64,000 nt of DNA, from the NCBI RefSeq assembly GCF_902497995.1, contig NZ_CABVII010000001.1, positions 1 through 64,000 of the forward strand, given 5' to 3'. Positions within the stretch are counted from its first letter, which is position 1; each line of letters opens with the position of its first letter. The notes beneath the pieces are model-generated. The model searched no databases and was not told where the DNA came from. It was given only the letters and a program-made list of their open reading frames with translations. This stretch comes from Pseudomonas fluorescens (GTDB lineage: Bacteria > Pseudomonadota > Gammaproteobacteria > Pseudomonadales > Pseudomonadaceae). Below, one piece after another: positions 55,309 to 64,000 of the stretch. The translations under genes and the position numbers were made by a program.

Positions 55309-56292
55309 ATGTTTGACGCAGTTCTGATTGAGAAAGACGACACGGGCTATCGCGCCACCCTGCAGAGCCTGCAAGAGACTCAGTTGCCCGAGGGTGACGT
55401 CACGGTGCGCGTGCACTACAGCACGCTGAACTACAAGGATGCCTTGGCCATCACCGGCAAAGGCCCGGTAGTGCGCAAGTTTCCGATGGTCCCGGGCATC
55501 GACCTGGCGGGCACCGTCGAGCACAGCGACAACCCGGCCTACAAAGCCGGCGACCAGGTCCTGCTCAATGGCTGGGGCGTGGGTGAAAACCATTGGGGTG
55601 GCCTGGCGCAAAAGGCACGACTCAAAGGCGACTGGCTGATCCCCCTCCCCGCCGGATTCACTGCGGCACAGGCCATGGCCATCGGTACCGCCGGCTACAC
55701 CGCCATGCTCTGCGTGATGGCCCTGGAACGCCACGGCGTCACGCCCGAAAGCGGCGAGATCCTGGTGACCGGCGCCAATGGCGGGGTCGGCAGTTTCGCC
55801 ATCGCACTGTTGAGCGGCCTGGGTTATCAGGTCGTCGCGTCCACCGGCCGACCACAGGAATCGGACTACCTCAAGGCGCTGGGCGCCAGCGACATCATCG
55901 ACCGCGCCAGCTTGAGCGAGCCGGGCAAGCCCATGGTCAAGGAACGTTGGGCGGGCGTGATCGACTCCGTGGGCAGCCACACCCTGGCCAATGCCTGTGC
56001 CGCGACCCGTTACGGTGGTGTGGTGGCCGCGTGCGGACTGGCCCAGGGGATGGACTTCCCTGCCAGCGTGGCACCGTTCATTCTGCGCGGGATCACCCTG
56101 GCCGGGATCGATAGCGTGATGCGCCCTCGACAGGACCGGATCGACGCCTGGAATCGGCTGGATCGCGATCTGGACCGCAAGCTGCTTGAGCAGATCACCC
56201 GGACTGTCGCGCTCAAAGACATTATCCCGATGGCGCAACAACTCTTGGCGGGCCAGGTACGTGGGCGTCTAGTGGTTGCTCTGGATAACTAA
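55309..56292 (+). CDS. acuI: Acrylyl-CoA reductase-like MDR oxidoreductase (AcuI/YhdH)
   Basis: A 327-residue zinc-free medium-chain dehydrogenase/reductase of the YhdH/AcuI group: [20 protein letters not shown] (about 34-53), [29 protein letters not shown] and the nucleotide motif [20 protein letters not shown] (about 150-169). AcuI reduces toxic acryloyl-CoA to propionyl-CoA with NADPH. A GGAGAAGAG site precedes the start. The gene is followed by a strong terminator. It fits a detoxifying or finishing step for the neighbouring CoA-ester pathway. Confidence 0.88.
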   Translation: MFDAVLIEKDDTGYRATLQSLQETQLPEGDVTVRVHYSTLNYKDALAITGKGPVVRKFPMVPGIDLAGTVEHSDNPAYKAGDQVLLNGWGVGENHWGGLAQKARLKGDWLIPLPAGFTAAQAMAIGTAGYTAMLCVMALERHGVTPESGEILVTGANGGVGSFAIALLSGLGYQVVASTGRPQESDYLKALGASDIIDRASLSEPGKPMVKERWAGVIDSVGSHTLANACAATRYGGVVAACGLAQGMDFPASVAPFILRGITLAGIDSVMRPRQDRIDAWNRLDRDLDRKLLEQITRTVALKDIIPMAQQLLAGQVRGRLVVALDN

Positions 56293-56430
56293 GGAAACGC
56301 CGATCAACTGGCAGTGAATACGTGCTCAGACACAATGACGCCACCGCCGGCCTTTTTCAGGGCTGCAGTGGTTGCGAACATCGCGCATCCGAGCGTTCAA
56401 CCCTGTTCGCGCCGATGCTGGACGCACAAC

Positions 56431-56460
56431 AAAAGCGCCACTTTATTGAGTGGCGCTTTT
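56431..56460. terminator. Strong terminator after acuI
   Basis: A perfect 11-bp stem AAAAGCGCCAC / GTGGCGCTTTT with an 8-base loop; the A and T tails make it work in both directions. Confidence 0.85.
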
Positions 56461-56689
56461 GTGAATGCCTGGAGCAGCCTGCTGGCCGGGGTGGCGCTGT
56501 ACCACGCACTCGAGGCGACTGTCTGGTGCAGAATATCGCAACACAGCGATTCAATACCTGATATCGCGACCCACCTGTCACCTACCAGGTGAGACTCAGC
56601 CGGTTGCCACTCGTAGGGGAAACTGAAAAACCACTCTCCAAAGCACTGCAGGCGTGAACCCAGAGTTACCTACCCTTCCTCGCCGCAGT

Positions 56690-57906
56690 TCAGATGGACC
56701 TGGGGACGATGCCGCGACCATGACGGTGTCGGACGCACGACAACGAGCGATGGAGTTAGCCAGCCTACACAAAACAGGCATCAAAAATATTCGTGAACAC
56801 CTTGAATCCGAAGAAGCCGCACGCGTTGCAACCCGAGAAGCCAAGCTGGCTCAGCTAGACGCCGAGAAAGCGAATGCCGCAACTGAGCTTGCCCTCTATA
56901 CTGCACGAAAGAGTGTGACTGAACTGTTTGAACACTGGGCAAAGTCGACCTAATCAACCGCAAGGACGTAGGCGCAGAGGTGCGCCGAATGTTCGAAAAA
57001 GACGTACTACCTTTCCTCGGCAGCGTCGCTGTAGCGGACGTAAAGAAGGGACACATCACACAAGTAACTGATGCAATGCTTTCTCGTGGTGTTAATCGTG
57101 CCGCAAAAATAGCCTTCTCTCTTGTGCGTCAAATGTTCCGATTCGCAGTAGACAGGGACCTCATCGAACACGATCCCAGTGTAGGGATTCGTAAAGCCAA
57201 AATTGGTGGCAAAGATGTAGAGCGTGATCGGGTCTTAAGCGACGATGAGATACGTTTGCTCGCCCAAAAAGCTCCGAAAGCGGGTCTACTGGTCACTACC
57301 GAAGCGGCAATCTGGATTGCACTCTCTAGTTACTGTCGTATTGGTGAGCTGCTGAACAGCAGATGGGAGCATATCGATTTTGAGCAAAAAACCTGGTTAA
57401 TTCCTAGCGAAAATAGCAAGAACGGCAAACCGCACGTGGTCAGTCTATCGGGGTTCGCCATGACACAATTCAAGCGAGTCCAGCAGATCAATGGCAAATC
57501 GACCTAGTGCTACCCGAACACAGATAGCAACGGTCCGGTCTGCTCCAAAACCGTGACCAAACAATTAGGTGACCGTCAACGTCAGCCCGAACAAGGAACA
57601 ATGAGCCGACGCAGCGCCAAAGCTCAGGCCCTGCTGCTTTCAGACGGGAAATGGACACCGCACGACCTTCGCCGCACAGGGGCAACACTGATGACTGCGC
57701 TCGGGGTTTTGCCTGAAGTAGCTGAGCGCTGCCTCAATCACACCGAAGACAACAAAATGAAACGAATTTATCAGCGTCACAGTTACGCTGCCGAAATGGC
57801 CGCGGCGTGGAAATTACTTGGCGAGCGCTTGGAGTCGCTCACAAATACGAAACTGATAGATCATGGTAAGCGTCCGGCAAAGTCACCTTCTCGATCCCGG
57901 CCATAA
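56690..57906 (+). pseudogene. P4-type tyrosine integrase, broken
   Basis: A tyrosine recombinase of the P4/prophage CP4-57 type. Recognisable parts are SDARQRAMELASLHKTG, the core-binding KDVLPFLGSVAVADVKKGH and the catalytic domain SSYCRIGELLNSRWEHIDFE, HDLRRTGATLMTALG (R-H-x-x-R region) and HTEDNKMKRIYQRHSY (final Tyr). It is broken three ways: the N-terminal arm-binding part is missing, a one-base deletion near 56940 shifts the frame to a TAA, and an in-frame TAG stands at 57505-57507 where a Trp is expected. No tRNA attachment site is visible next to it. Confidence 0.83.
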
Positions 57907-57952
57907 GGGCGATGGTGTCCACCTAAAAATACGTGGACACCATTGCCCTTAT
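57903..57952. repeat. Long palindrome before the IS66 tnpA gene
   Basis: Two 20-base arms (ATAAGGGCGATGGTGTCCAC and its complement with one mismatch) around a 10-base AT-rich loop. It overlaps the end of the integrase remnant and lies 13 bases before tnpA. It may be the IS66 left end, a read-through terminator or a recombination scar. Confidence 0.6.
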
Positions 57953-57965
57953 CGTCAGGATTGCC

Positions 57966-58283
57966 ATGCGCCAAAGAACTTCTTATCCCAAACCATTTAA
58001 AGCCCAAGTCGTCCAAGAATGCCTGCAACCAGGCGTGTCCATTGCCAGCGTCGCGTTGCGTCATGGCATCAATGCCAATCTGGTTCGAAAATGGATACCC
58101 GCTTATGGAGATCGTCAGGCGCCGACGTGGCCTGCGTTTGTTCCACTGGAGCCCCCGACTTGGTGTGCTCAGCTGATGCCAATAAGTATCGAAATCCCTT
58201 TCGGGCAGAAAAAACTAACTGTGCACTGGCCTTCCTCAGACCCTGTCGGATGCGCCCGTTTGATCCGTGAGCTTGCCCAGTGA
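57966..58283 (+). CDS. tnpA: IS66 TnpA (helix-turn-helix protein)
   Basis: A 105-residue TnpA: MRQRTSYPKPFKAQVVQECL, then VSIASVALRHGINANLVRKW, the HTH region, and a C-terminal PVGCARLIRELAQ. It binds DNA and is needed with TnpB for IS66 transposition. The stop overlaps the tnpB GTG start (GTGA). Confidence 0.85.
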   Translation: MRQRTSYPKPFKAQVVQECLQPGVSIASVALRHGINANLVRKWIPAYGDRQAPTWPAFVPLEPPTWCAQLMPISIEIPFGQKKLTVHWPSSDPVGCARLIRELAQ

Positions 58284-58615
58284 TCCGCATTGACGCCATC
58301 TGGCTCGCCACCGAACCGATGGATATGCGCGCAGGTACCGAGACGGCTTTGGCTAGAGTGATCGCGGTATTCGGTGCGGCGAAACCGCACTGTGCTTATC
58401 TCTTTGCCAATCGCCGCGCCAACCGGATGAAGGTTCTAGTACACGATGGCGTTGGTATCTGGCTGGCAGCGCGACGCCTTAACCAAGGCAAGTTTCACTG
58501 GCCCGGCATTCACCGTGGATTGGAAGTTGAACTTGATAACGAGCAACTTCAGGCCTTGGTGCTGGGGTTACCTTGGCAGCGGGTCGGTTTGGGCGGCTCG
58601 ATCACAGTGCTTTAG
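58280..58615 (+). CDS. tnpB: IS66 TnpB (Orf2)
   Basis: A 111-residue IS66 Orf2 protein starting with GTG at 58280 and containing MDMRAGTETALARVIAVFGA, ANRRANRMKVLVHDGVGIWL and FHWPG, typical of TnpB. Essential accessory protein of IS66 transposition; overlaps tnpA by 4 bases. Confidence 0.9.
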   Translation: MIRIDAIWLATEPMDMRAGTETALARVIAVFGAAKPHCAYLFANRRANRMKVLVHDGVGIWLAARRLNQGKFHWPGIHRGLEVELDNEQLQALVLGLPWQRVGLGGSITVL

Positions 58616-58676
58616 CATCGGCTATTAGCCTATCGGTTTATCGCCGCTGACGGCCTGCTCTGGAACAATCAGCGGC

Positions 58677-60212
58677 ATGACTTCCTTGCCCAATCTCGAC
58701 CAAATCCCACCAGAACAGCTGCGCGCCTTGGCTGAGCAGGCCATGGAGCTGCTGTCCCAGGTCGATTCCATGGGTCAGAAAATCCATCGCTTGGAAACAG
58801 TCAACGAGCAACTCGCTCATGAGATCGCCATCCTCAAGCGACACAAGTTTGCCAAGCGCAGCGAACAGCTAAATCCTGATCAAGGCAGCTTGCTCGACGA
58901 CCTACTCGACACCGACATCGCAGCCATCGAAGCCGAGCTGAAGGCGGTCAATCCGCCACCTGAACCTGCCGAGCCACGCCAGAAACCGAAACGTGCGCCG
59001 CTGCCACCTCAGTTCCCTCGCACCGTGATCCGTCACGAGCCAGAAAATACCCAGTGCGCCTGCGGCTGCCAGCTTCAACGCATCGGCGAAGACGTCAGCG
59101 AGAAACTTGATTACACACCCGGTGTGTTTACGGTTGAACAGCATGTGCGTGGGAAATGGGCCTGCCGCCAGTGCGAAACGCTGATCCAGGCGGCAGTACC
59201 GGCCCAAGTAATCGATAAGGGCATCCCGACCGCAGGCCTGCTAGCGCATGTAATGGTGGCAAAGTTTGCCGACCACTTGCCGCTGTACCGGCAGGAGAAA
59301 ATCTTTGGCCGAGCAGGGCTGATGATCGCCCGCTCGACATTGGCACAGTGGGTTGGTCAAACCGGCGTACATCTTCAGCCCCTAGTCGATGCCCTGCGCG
59401 AAGCGGTGCTGGCCGAGGGCGTAGTTCACGCCGATGAGACACCGGTTCAAATGCTTGCGCCAGGCAAAAAGAAAACTCACCGAGCGTATGTTTGGGCCTA
59501 CAGCACCACACCGTTCTCGGCACTCAAAGCCGTTGTTTACGACTTCAGCCCAAGTCGGGCGGGCGAGCATGCGCGCAACTTCCTCGGCGCTTGGAGCGGC
59601 AAGTTGGTGTGCGACGACTTTGCGGGTTACAAGGCGGGTTTCGAGAGAGGCATGACCGAAATCGGTTGCATGGCTCATGCCCGCCGTAAGTTTTTTGATC
59701 TCCACATAGCGAATAAAAGCCAGTTAGCCGAACAGGCTCTGCAGTCGATTGGCGGCTTGTATGAAGTTGAACGCCAAGCGCGGGACATGAGCGTTGAGGA
59801 TCGCTGGCGGATACGGCAAGAAAAAGCGGCGCCGCTGGCGAAAATACTGCATGGCTGGATGTTGGCCCAGCGAGATCGGGTACCTCAAGGATCGGCAACT
59901 GCCAAAGCCCTGGATTACAGCCTTAAACGCTGGGTAGCGTTGACGCGCTACCTCGGCGATGGGGCTGTGCCCATCGACAACAATCAAGTTGAGAACCAAA
60001 TCCGACCATGGGCACTTGGGCGCTCGAACTGGTTGTTTGCTGGCTCACTACGCAGCGGCAAACGGGCGGCGGCGATCATGAGTTTGATCCAGTCCGCTCG
60101 CATGAACGGGCATGATCCGTACGCTTATCTGAAGGACGTTTTGATTCGACTGCCCACCCAGAGGGCCAGTGGCATCAGGATGCTGCTACCGCATAACTGG
60201 TTGCCTACCTAA
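58677..60212 (+). CDS. tnpC: IS66 TnpC transposase
   Basis: A complete 511-residue DDE transposase. An N-terminal coiled-coil and leucine-rich part, the zinc-finger-like CACGCQLQRIGEDVSEKLDY and CRQCE region, then the catalytic core VVHADETPVQML (first Asp), KLVCDDFAGYKAGFE (second Asp) and PIDNNQVENQIRPWALGRSN (Glu in VEN). The frame is intact. A tnpC fragment of another IS66 lies at 40058-40276, split by a group II intron just after the VEN region. Confidence 0.93.
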   Translation: MTSLPNLDQIPPEQLRALAEQAMELLSQVDSMGQKIHRLETVNEQLAHEIAILKRHKFAKRSEQLNPDQGSLLDDLLDTDIAAIEAELKAVNPPPEPAEPRQKPKRAPLPPQFPRTVIRHEPENTQCACGCQLQRIGEDVSEKLDYTPGVFTVEQHVRGKWACRQCETLIQAAVPAQVIDKGIPTAGLLAHVMVAKFADHLPLYRQEKIFGRAGLMIARSTLAQWVGQTGVHLQPLVDALREAVLAEGVVHADETPVQMLAPGKKKTHRAYVWAYSTTPFSALKAVVYDFSPSRAGEHARNFLGAWSGKLVCDDFAGYKAGFERGMTEIGCMAHARRKFFDLHIANKSQLAEQALQSIGGLYEVERQARDMSVEDRWRIRQEKAAPLAKILHGWMLAQRDRVPQGSATAKALDYSLKRWVALTRYLGDGAVPIDNNQVENQIRPWALGRSNWLFAGSLRSGKRAAAIMSLIQSARMNGHDPYAYLKDVLIRLPTQRASGIRMLLPHNWLPT

Positions 60213-60382
60213 CGCGCAGCTTTGCTGCATCCACTCACCGACAAGAGTCTGGTATCAGACTTTCAATCAAAGGGGCTGTTATTCGCCTGACGAATTCAGC
60301 ATGTGCACATATGTGATTTCAATTCATATACCGGATGCTTCAATATTTCCCCATCGACACCGAAACACCAGAGGTTACGGTC

Positions 60383-60913
60383 ATGTTTGGGAAAATATCG
60401 ATTCTCGCAAGTGTTCCAATGGGACTGGCTCTTTTAGCCGGTGCCTTGATTCCTCTTCAAGCTTCCAGCAATGGCGCCCTTGGCCGTGAGCTTGGACATC
60501 CACTGTGGGCTGCTCTCACCTCGTTGATCGTCAGCTCTGCTGTATTGATCGCAACCATCGTCGTCCTTCGTCTACCGCAGCCCAACATTGCGGGGGCCTT
60601 ACAGGGGCCATGGTGGCTTTGGATCGGCGGGTTCAGTGGTGCCATTTATGTGGCGATGGCCACCTTCCTGCCGCCAAAACTTGGGGCTTCGAACTACATC
60701 CTGTTCGTGATGGTGGGTCAGGTCATAGCCGCAATGCTTATCGACCACTTTGGCCTCTTGGGCCTAACTGCGAAGCCAATCAATTTGGTTCGGATTGCAG
60801 GGGTGCTGATCATCCTCTTCGGGCTAATAGTGGTTCAAGCCGGCTCAAACAAAGCTCCTGCTAGCTCCGACAACGTGGTTCAAGCCGCCACCGCGAACGT
60901 GAGCCTGAAGTAA
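60383..60913 (+). CDS. DUF606/DMT-family membrane transporter
   Basis: A 176-residue inner-membrane protein of the YdcZ/DUF606 half-transporter group: LLAGALIPLQASSNGALGRE, then GFSGAIYVAMATFLPPKLGA and five hydrophobic segments. I chose the ATG at 60383 (MFGKISIL). The substrate is unknown. It has its own terminator-like sequence downstream. Confidence 0.82.
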   Translation: MFGKISILASVPMGLALLAGALIPLQASSNGALGRELGHPLWAALTSLIVSSAVLIATIVVLRLPQPNIAGALQGPWWLWIGGFSGAIYVAMATFLPPKLGASNYILFVMVGQVIAAMLIDHFGLLGLTAKPINLVRIAGVLIILFGLIVVQAGSNKAPASSDNVVQAATANVSLK

Positions 60914-60914
60914 A

Positions 60915-60942
60915 CCAAATCCTCCCTTTTGGCTGTTTTTTG
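60915..60942 (+). terminator. Terminator after the DUF606 gene
   Basis: A short stem CCAAA / TTTGG with a 7-base loop is followed by CTG and six T. The stem is weak but the position and T-tract are right. Confidence 0.55.
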
Positions 60943-61101
60943 CTCCCAAGCGCCAGCCCTTTTTATTCCGGTCGACGCACTTAGTCGTACCAGCGCATGC
61001 GGCTTGCGTGCGAAAAGCCGAGAAGTTGTTCTCGTGTGGCAAGAGGTGCATATGAGCGGTCGTTCAGCACTCTATTTTCGTTAACTGATTGAGGTGAATT
61101 T

Positions 61102-61821
61102 ATGAATATCGTTAAACTGCAATTCAGTGATGGCCGTCCGAACGCTGTTGGCCTTGAAGACGTGAACGCCGTACTGCGAAGCGTAGGTGTTCGTGCAAGC
61201 ACCGTGAGCATTCCGGACGCAGCCAAACCCATTCTGAAAGCATCGCAATCTCGCACTGTCACCGAGGCCGAGCAAGAAGAACTGATCAAGCTCTTCAGCC
61301 TGAACCGGGCAGAGTTGCTTGAGCAGATCGAACTGGCTGGCCGTGTGCCCGAGACGCCACGTGGCGGCCTTCTTTCAACCCGTCAGCCTGGAGTTTCCCC
61401 CTATCCCAAGGTCTACGACATGCTGGCGATTCCGGACGATTACCGCGCAACCGTTCTGGAAACCTTTGGCCGCTTCCACGTCAACATGGCGCGCAACGGT
61501 GTAGGCATCGATGAAGTGATGACCGTCGTATCGGGTGGCCCCTTCACCTGGATGTTTGTTCTCCCAGACGCTGTGGTGGTACGACTCACTGTTGGCCCAG
61601 CTACTGAAGAAACCGCGATCCGCTTGAGCTACCCAGGCATGGGTATCCACGCTGGGTACATGGATGCCAAACAGGGATTGGTCGTGGCGTATGCCCATGG
61701 CCCTGAAGAGTTCGACATGCACTACGACGAGCCGACTGCGCCGAATCCGCAACTGTTGAATACCAACCCTTGGGTGGACTTCTCCGGCGACATGCCGACC
61801 TTGTTTGACAAAATCAACTAA
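61102..61821 (+). CDS. Unknown protein (239 aa)
   Basis: A 239-residue soluble protein with a GAGGTG site before the ATG. The N-terminal part (VGLEDVNAVLRSVGVRASTV) is followed by a helical EAEQEELIKLFSLNRAELLE and a C-terminal half with PEEFDMHYDEP, then a short tail. No signal peptide or membrane segment. I do not recognise the family. A hairpin separates it from the VOC gene on the same strand, and a LysR gene converges on that gene. The steady codon use argues for a real gene. Confidence 0.65.
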   Translation: MNIVKLQFSDGRPNAVGLEDVNAVLRSVGVRASTVSIPDAAKPILKASQSRTVTEAEQEELIKLFSLNRAELLEQIELAGRVPETPRGGLLSTRQPGVSPYPKVYDMLAIPDDYRATVLETFGRFHVNMARNGVGIDEVMTVVSGGPFTWMFVLPDAVVVRLTVGPATEETAIRLSYPGMGIHAGYMDAKQGLVVAYAHGPEEFDMHYDEPTAPNPQLLNTNPWVDFSGDMPTLFDKIN

Positions 61822-61832
61822 GTCGTCCTCAG

Positions 61833-61864
61833 CGACCCTTCGCGCTTTTCGGTGCGAAGGGTCG
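61833..61864 (+). terminator. Hairpin between the unknown gene and the VOC gene
   Basis: An 11-bp perfect stem CGACCCTTCGC / GCGAAGGGTCG with a 10-base loop lies 11 bases after the stop, followed by TTCTCT. It may attenuate or end transcription before the VOC gene. Confidence 0.65.
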
Positions 61865-61888
61865 TTCTCTGCCTCAGGAGACAACCGA

Positions 61889-62311
61889 ATGTCTATTTTC
61901 AAAGTTCAGCACATCGATCACGTTGTCCTGCGCGTTAAGGACATGGAAAGAAGTCTGGAGTTTTACATTGAGGTTCTCGGGTGCTTGGTCAAGAAACGCA
62001 ACGATCAATACGCGATGATCCACCTTGCAGCAGGAAGCTCAATGATAGATCTGGTAGATATCGATGGCCCTCTAGGTGCCATGGGCGGCGGGGCACCAGG
62101 GAAAGAGCGACGCAATGTCGATCACTTTTGCCTTCGTGTCGAACCGTTCGATGAGACGGCGATCCTCGCCCACCTTCAAAACCATGGCATCGCCGCTGAC
62201 AAGGCAGTGACCCGGTATGGAGCAGAAGGCGTTGGCCCATCGATTTACTGCTTCGATCCAGACGGTAATCAAGTCGAACTGAAAGGCCCAGCGCAAGCGG
62301 AAACCATGTGA
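61889..62311 (+). CDS. VOC-family (glyoxalase-like) protein
   Basis: A 140-residue vicinal-oxygen-chelate protein with two beta-alpha modules: IDHVVLRVKDMERSLEFYIE (His 10 region) and VDHFCLRVEPFDETAILAHL, and a late YCFDPDGNQVELKGP with the metal-binding Glu. The His/His/Glu set for a divalent metal is present. It could be a lyase, dioxygenase-like or resistance protein; the specific reaction is not readable. A GGAG site supports the start at 61889. Confidence 0.87.
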   Translation: MSIFKVQHIDHVVLRVKDMERSLEFYIEVLGCLVKKRNDQYAMIHLAAGSSMIDLVDIDGPLGAMGGGAPGKERRNVDHFCLRVEPFDETAILAHLQNHGIAADKAVTRYGAEGVGPSIYCFDPDGNQVELKGPAQAETM

Positions 62312-62318
62312 CTCAAAA

Positions 62319-63227
62319 TCACGTGTCCTTGCTGCAATCCAAGATCGCTTGGCGGATCCACCTATTGGCAGGATCCGCGTCTTTACGGGTATGCCAAGCT
62401 TGCTGATACGATAGAACGGGTAGATCCAGGGGGGCATCGAATGTTCGAAGTGTCGGATAATTGTCCAGCCCACTAGCCGCCCAGCTGGCAACGGTGAGAA
62501 TAAGATCCGTACCGGCAATCAGCTCGATTGCCGCACTCCAATGAGGTAACGCCACAGCGATTCTTCGGCGCAGTCCCATGCTTGCCAGCACTCTTTCAAT
62601 CTCGTCATTGGCGTCGGGCCGCAACGCGAGCATCACATGTGGACGTTCCAGCCATTCTTCCAACGTCAGGCGGCCACACTCCGGCAGGGCCTTTTCGTCG
62701 GCAAGGCTAACGAAGTGCTCTGGGAATAGTCCCTGTACATGGATGCCCTCTGGATATTCCGGAAAAATGCCCAGCGCTACATCCAGTTCACCGTCCGCAA
62801 GCTGGGCCATCATGCTTTCACGGCTCGCTTGACTCACAGCAAGATCCACTCCGGGTGCGACGCTGCGAACGTGACGCACCAGTCTTGGCAGTATTCGGCG
62901 AGTAGCATAGTCCGACAGTGATAACCGGAAACGTGCTTGAGATTTACCGGGATCGAAGTCAGAAGCCCCTAATAAGTCGTTGAGGTGTCTGAGTGCCTGC
63001 TCAAGCGGTGCAAGCAAGCCTTGCGCTCTGGCGGTGAGCACCATTTTCCCGTCGCGGCGGATAAGCAACTGATCGTCAAAATGCGCTCGAAGCTGAGCGA
63101 GGGCATGACTGACCGCTGGCTGACTTTTATGAAGACGAACCGATGCTCGGGTTACGTGCCGCTCCAAAAGCAATGCGTGGAGGGTCAGCAATAGATTCAG
63201 GTCGATTCTTCGTAGCTCTTCCAGCAT
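62319..63227 (-). CDS. LysR-family regulator
   Basis: A 302-residue LysR protein: MLEELRRIDLNLLLTLHALL and the helix-turn-helix RASVRLHKSQPAVSHALAQL (about 25-45), then an effector domain (VSQASRESMMAQLADGELDV). I prefer the ATG at 63227 to 63266. It converges on the VOC gene and ends 7 bases from it. Its N-terminal pattern resembles NodD/LinR-like LysR factors that control aromatic compound genes, but the target is unknown. Confidence 0.87.
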   Translation of the reverse strand: MLEELRRIDLNLLLTLHALLLERHVTRASVRLHKSQPAVSHALAQLRAHFDDQLLIRRDGKMVLTARAQGLLAPLEQALRHLNDLLGASDFDPGKSQARFRLSLSDYATRRILPRLVRHVRSVAPGVDLAVSQASRESMMAQLADGELDVALGIFPEYPEGIHVQGLFPEHFVSLADEKALPECGRLTLEEWLERPHVMLALRPDANDEIERVLASMGLRRRIAVALPHWSAAIELIAGTDLILTVASWAASGLDNYPTLRTFDAPLDLPVLSYQQAWHTRKDADPANRWIRQAILDCSKDT

Positions 63228-63466
63228 TGGCTCGGATCTGCATGGTTTGTCAGGAGAGCGTATCAAACCGTCTTGGTTGGTGACAGCTCAGCTCAACCGA
63301 CACTTTGGGGAACGTGACAATTGCCAATTGGGGATGACTGATATTTCTGAACCTGATAACGATTCGGCGAAAAGGTGGTAGGTGCCTTCGCCGGACCGTT
63401 ACAGATCATGCGCAACAGATTCAATCATTGTGAGATGAGTCAAGGCAGGCTTAGGCTTCGTCTACT

Positions 63467-64000
63467 TGCGGAGTCGAGCGTATCGCCCGCACGGCGCGTG
63501 AAATCATTGATCTCAAGCGCGGCTCACTTCAGATAGCCTGCGCTCCGGCACTGGGATTGTCGTTTTTGCCGCGTGTCATCAGTGCGTTTCTCGAAATGCA
63601 TGAGCACGCACAAATAACCCTGGTAGTTCAATCTTCCAGAGAAGTGGTGGACGCAATTGTGGACGAACGATGCGATGTCGGGTTTATTGCTCAACCCAAC
63701 GCTTATCCCAGCCCACGTGGCGAGAAGATTATTCAGTCAATCTCTGCGATGCGCCCTGCCCTTCGATCACCGACTACGCGACAAGGCGGTGATCGTCCCG
63801 CAGGACCTTGAGGGGGAGTGCTTCATTTCCTATCCGCACGCAGTCGCCTCGCGTCAACACATCGACTCCATCTTTTCCGCGTATGGGGTGGAGCGCAGGA
63901 TGAACCTTGAAACCCAGCTCTCGATGCCAATGTGTAAGTTCGTTGGACTGGGGGCGGGAGTCGCCTTGATCGATCCCATCAGCGCACTTGAATACAGTGG
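63467..64000 (+). pseudogene. LysR-family gene, broken, runs off the window
   Basis: Only the effector-binding part is present. VERIARTAREIIDLKRGSLQ and LSFLPRVISAFLEMHEHAQI read in one frame to about 63735; the sequence then continues in another frame as ALPFDHRLRDKAVIVPQDL and FVGLGAGVALIDPISALEY to the window edge. The DNA-binding domain is not found upstream. Both the missing start and the frameshift make it non-functional. Confidence 0.75.

Larger units (their letters stand above)
57950..60240 (+). mobile_element. IS66-family element (tnpA-tnpB-tnpC)
   Basis: The classic three-gene IS66 order is complete. Neither typical terminal repeat (GTAAGCG-type) nor an 8-bp duplication was found at its sides, so the given ends are approximate and the element may be immobile through end loss. 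Confidence 0.7.

Noticed and set aside
54865..56241. 458-residue minus-strand frame
   Set aside because: Antisense of the tetR and acuI genes, which have clear family motifs and ribosome-binding sites.
56500..56600. ICE or island attachment site next to the integrase remnant
   Set aside because: No tRNA gene end or direct repeat could be identified near the broken integrase.

Overview
The window looks like accessory DNA from a Pseudomonas chromosome (fluorescens/putida type). The evidence is Pseudomonas-typical small proteins (a DUF1652 protein), an OprD-family porin, many LysR/IclR/TetR regulators, GC-rich coding sequence, and remnants of a Pseudomonas GI-type integrative conjugative element (ICE). 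No rRNA, tRNA or CRISPR was seen. Everything is read from sequence patterns; no database search was run.

Layout. 1-4 kb: a 2-hydroxyacid module with the end of a leuC-like gene, leuD, a convergent LysR gene and a 2-hydroxycarboxylate transporter. 4.4-9.3 kb: a small unknown gene, then an amino-acid-type ABC transporter with a FAD amine/amino-acid oxidase and a divergent IclR gene. 9.4-11 kb: a scar with a decayed copy of the small gene, another small gene, and 3' fragments of gpmI and a shikimate dehydrogenase gene joined head to head. 11-15 kb: two paralogous KstD-like flavoprotein dehydrogenases around a NIPSNAP gene. 15-16.6 kb: an intact IS1182-family element. 16.8-23.3 kb: two complete TRAP transporters (DctPQM, and TAXI plus fused permease plus DUF1850). 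23.8-26 kb: a DUF1652 protein, a histidine kinase and a truncated second IS1182.

26-36.4 kb is a decayed ICE. It keeps T4SS-type genes (RAQPRD, TIGR03758, TIGR03749, TraG-like, DUF3742) and a MobH/TraI relaxase. Several genes are fused by deletions, frameshifted or stopped, and two copies of a short IS1182-end-like MITE sit at its left side. 36.7-40.4 kb is a nested insertion pile: a small gene is cut in two by an IS66 element with an 8-bp target duplication. That IS66 carries a group II intron fragment joined head to head to a second, different intron fragment, which is itself interrupted by an IS110/IS1111-type element.

40.5-44.8 kb holds a DUF4238 gene, a small unknown gene, an OprD porin and two DUF202 membrane proteins. 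44.9-56.3 kb is a CoA-ester catabolic region: two MFS permeases, a fused NDP-forming acyl-CoA ligase, an acyl-CoA dehydrogenase, a class III CoA-transferase, IclR and LysR regulators, and an AcuR-like TetR with an AcuI-like reductase. 56.7-60.2 kb: a broken P4-type integrase and an IS66 element. 60.4-64 kb: a DUF606 transporter, an unknown protein, a VOC protein, a LysR gene and a broken LysR gene running off the end.

The recurring theme is uptake plus oxidation of organic acids or amines (2HCT, ABC, two TRAP, OprD and two MFS systems), assembled by repeated transposition and ICE decay. Substrates are inferred from families only.
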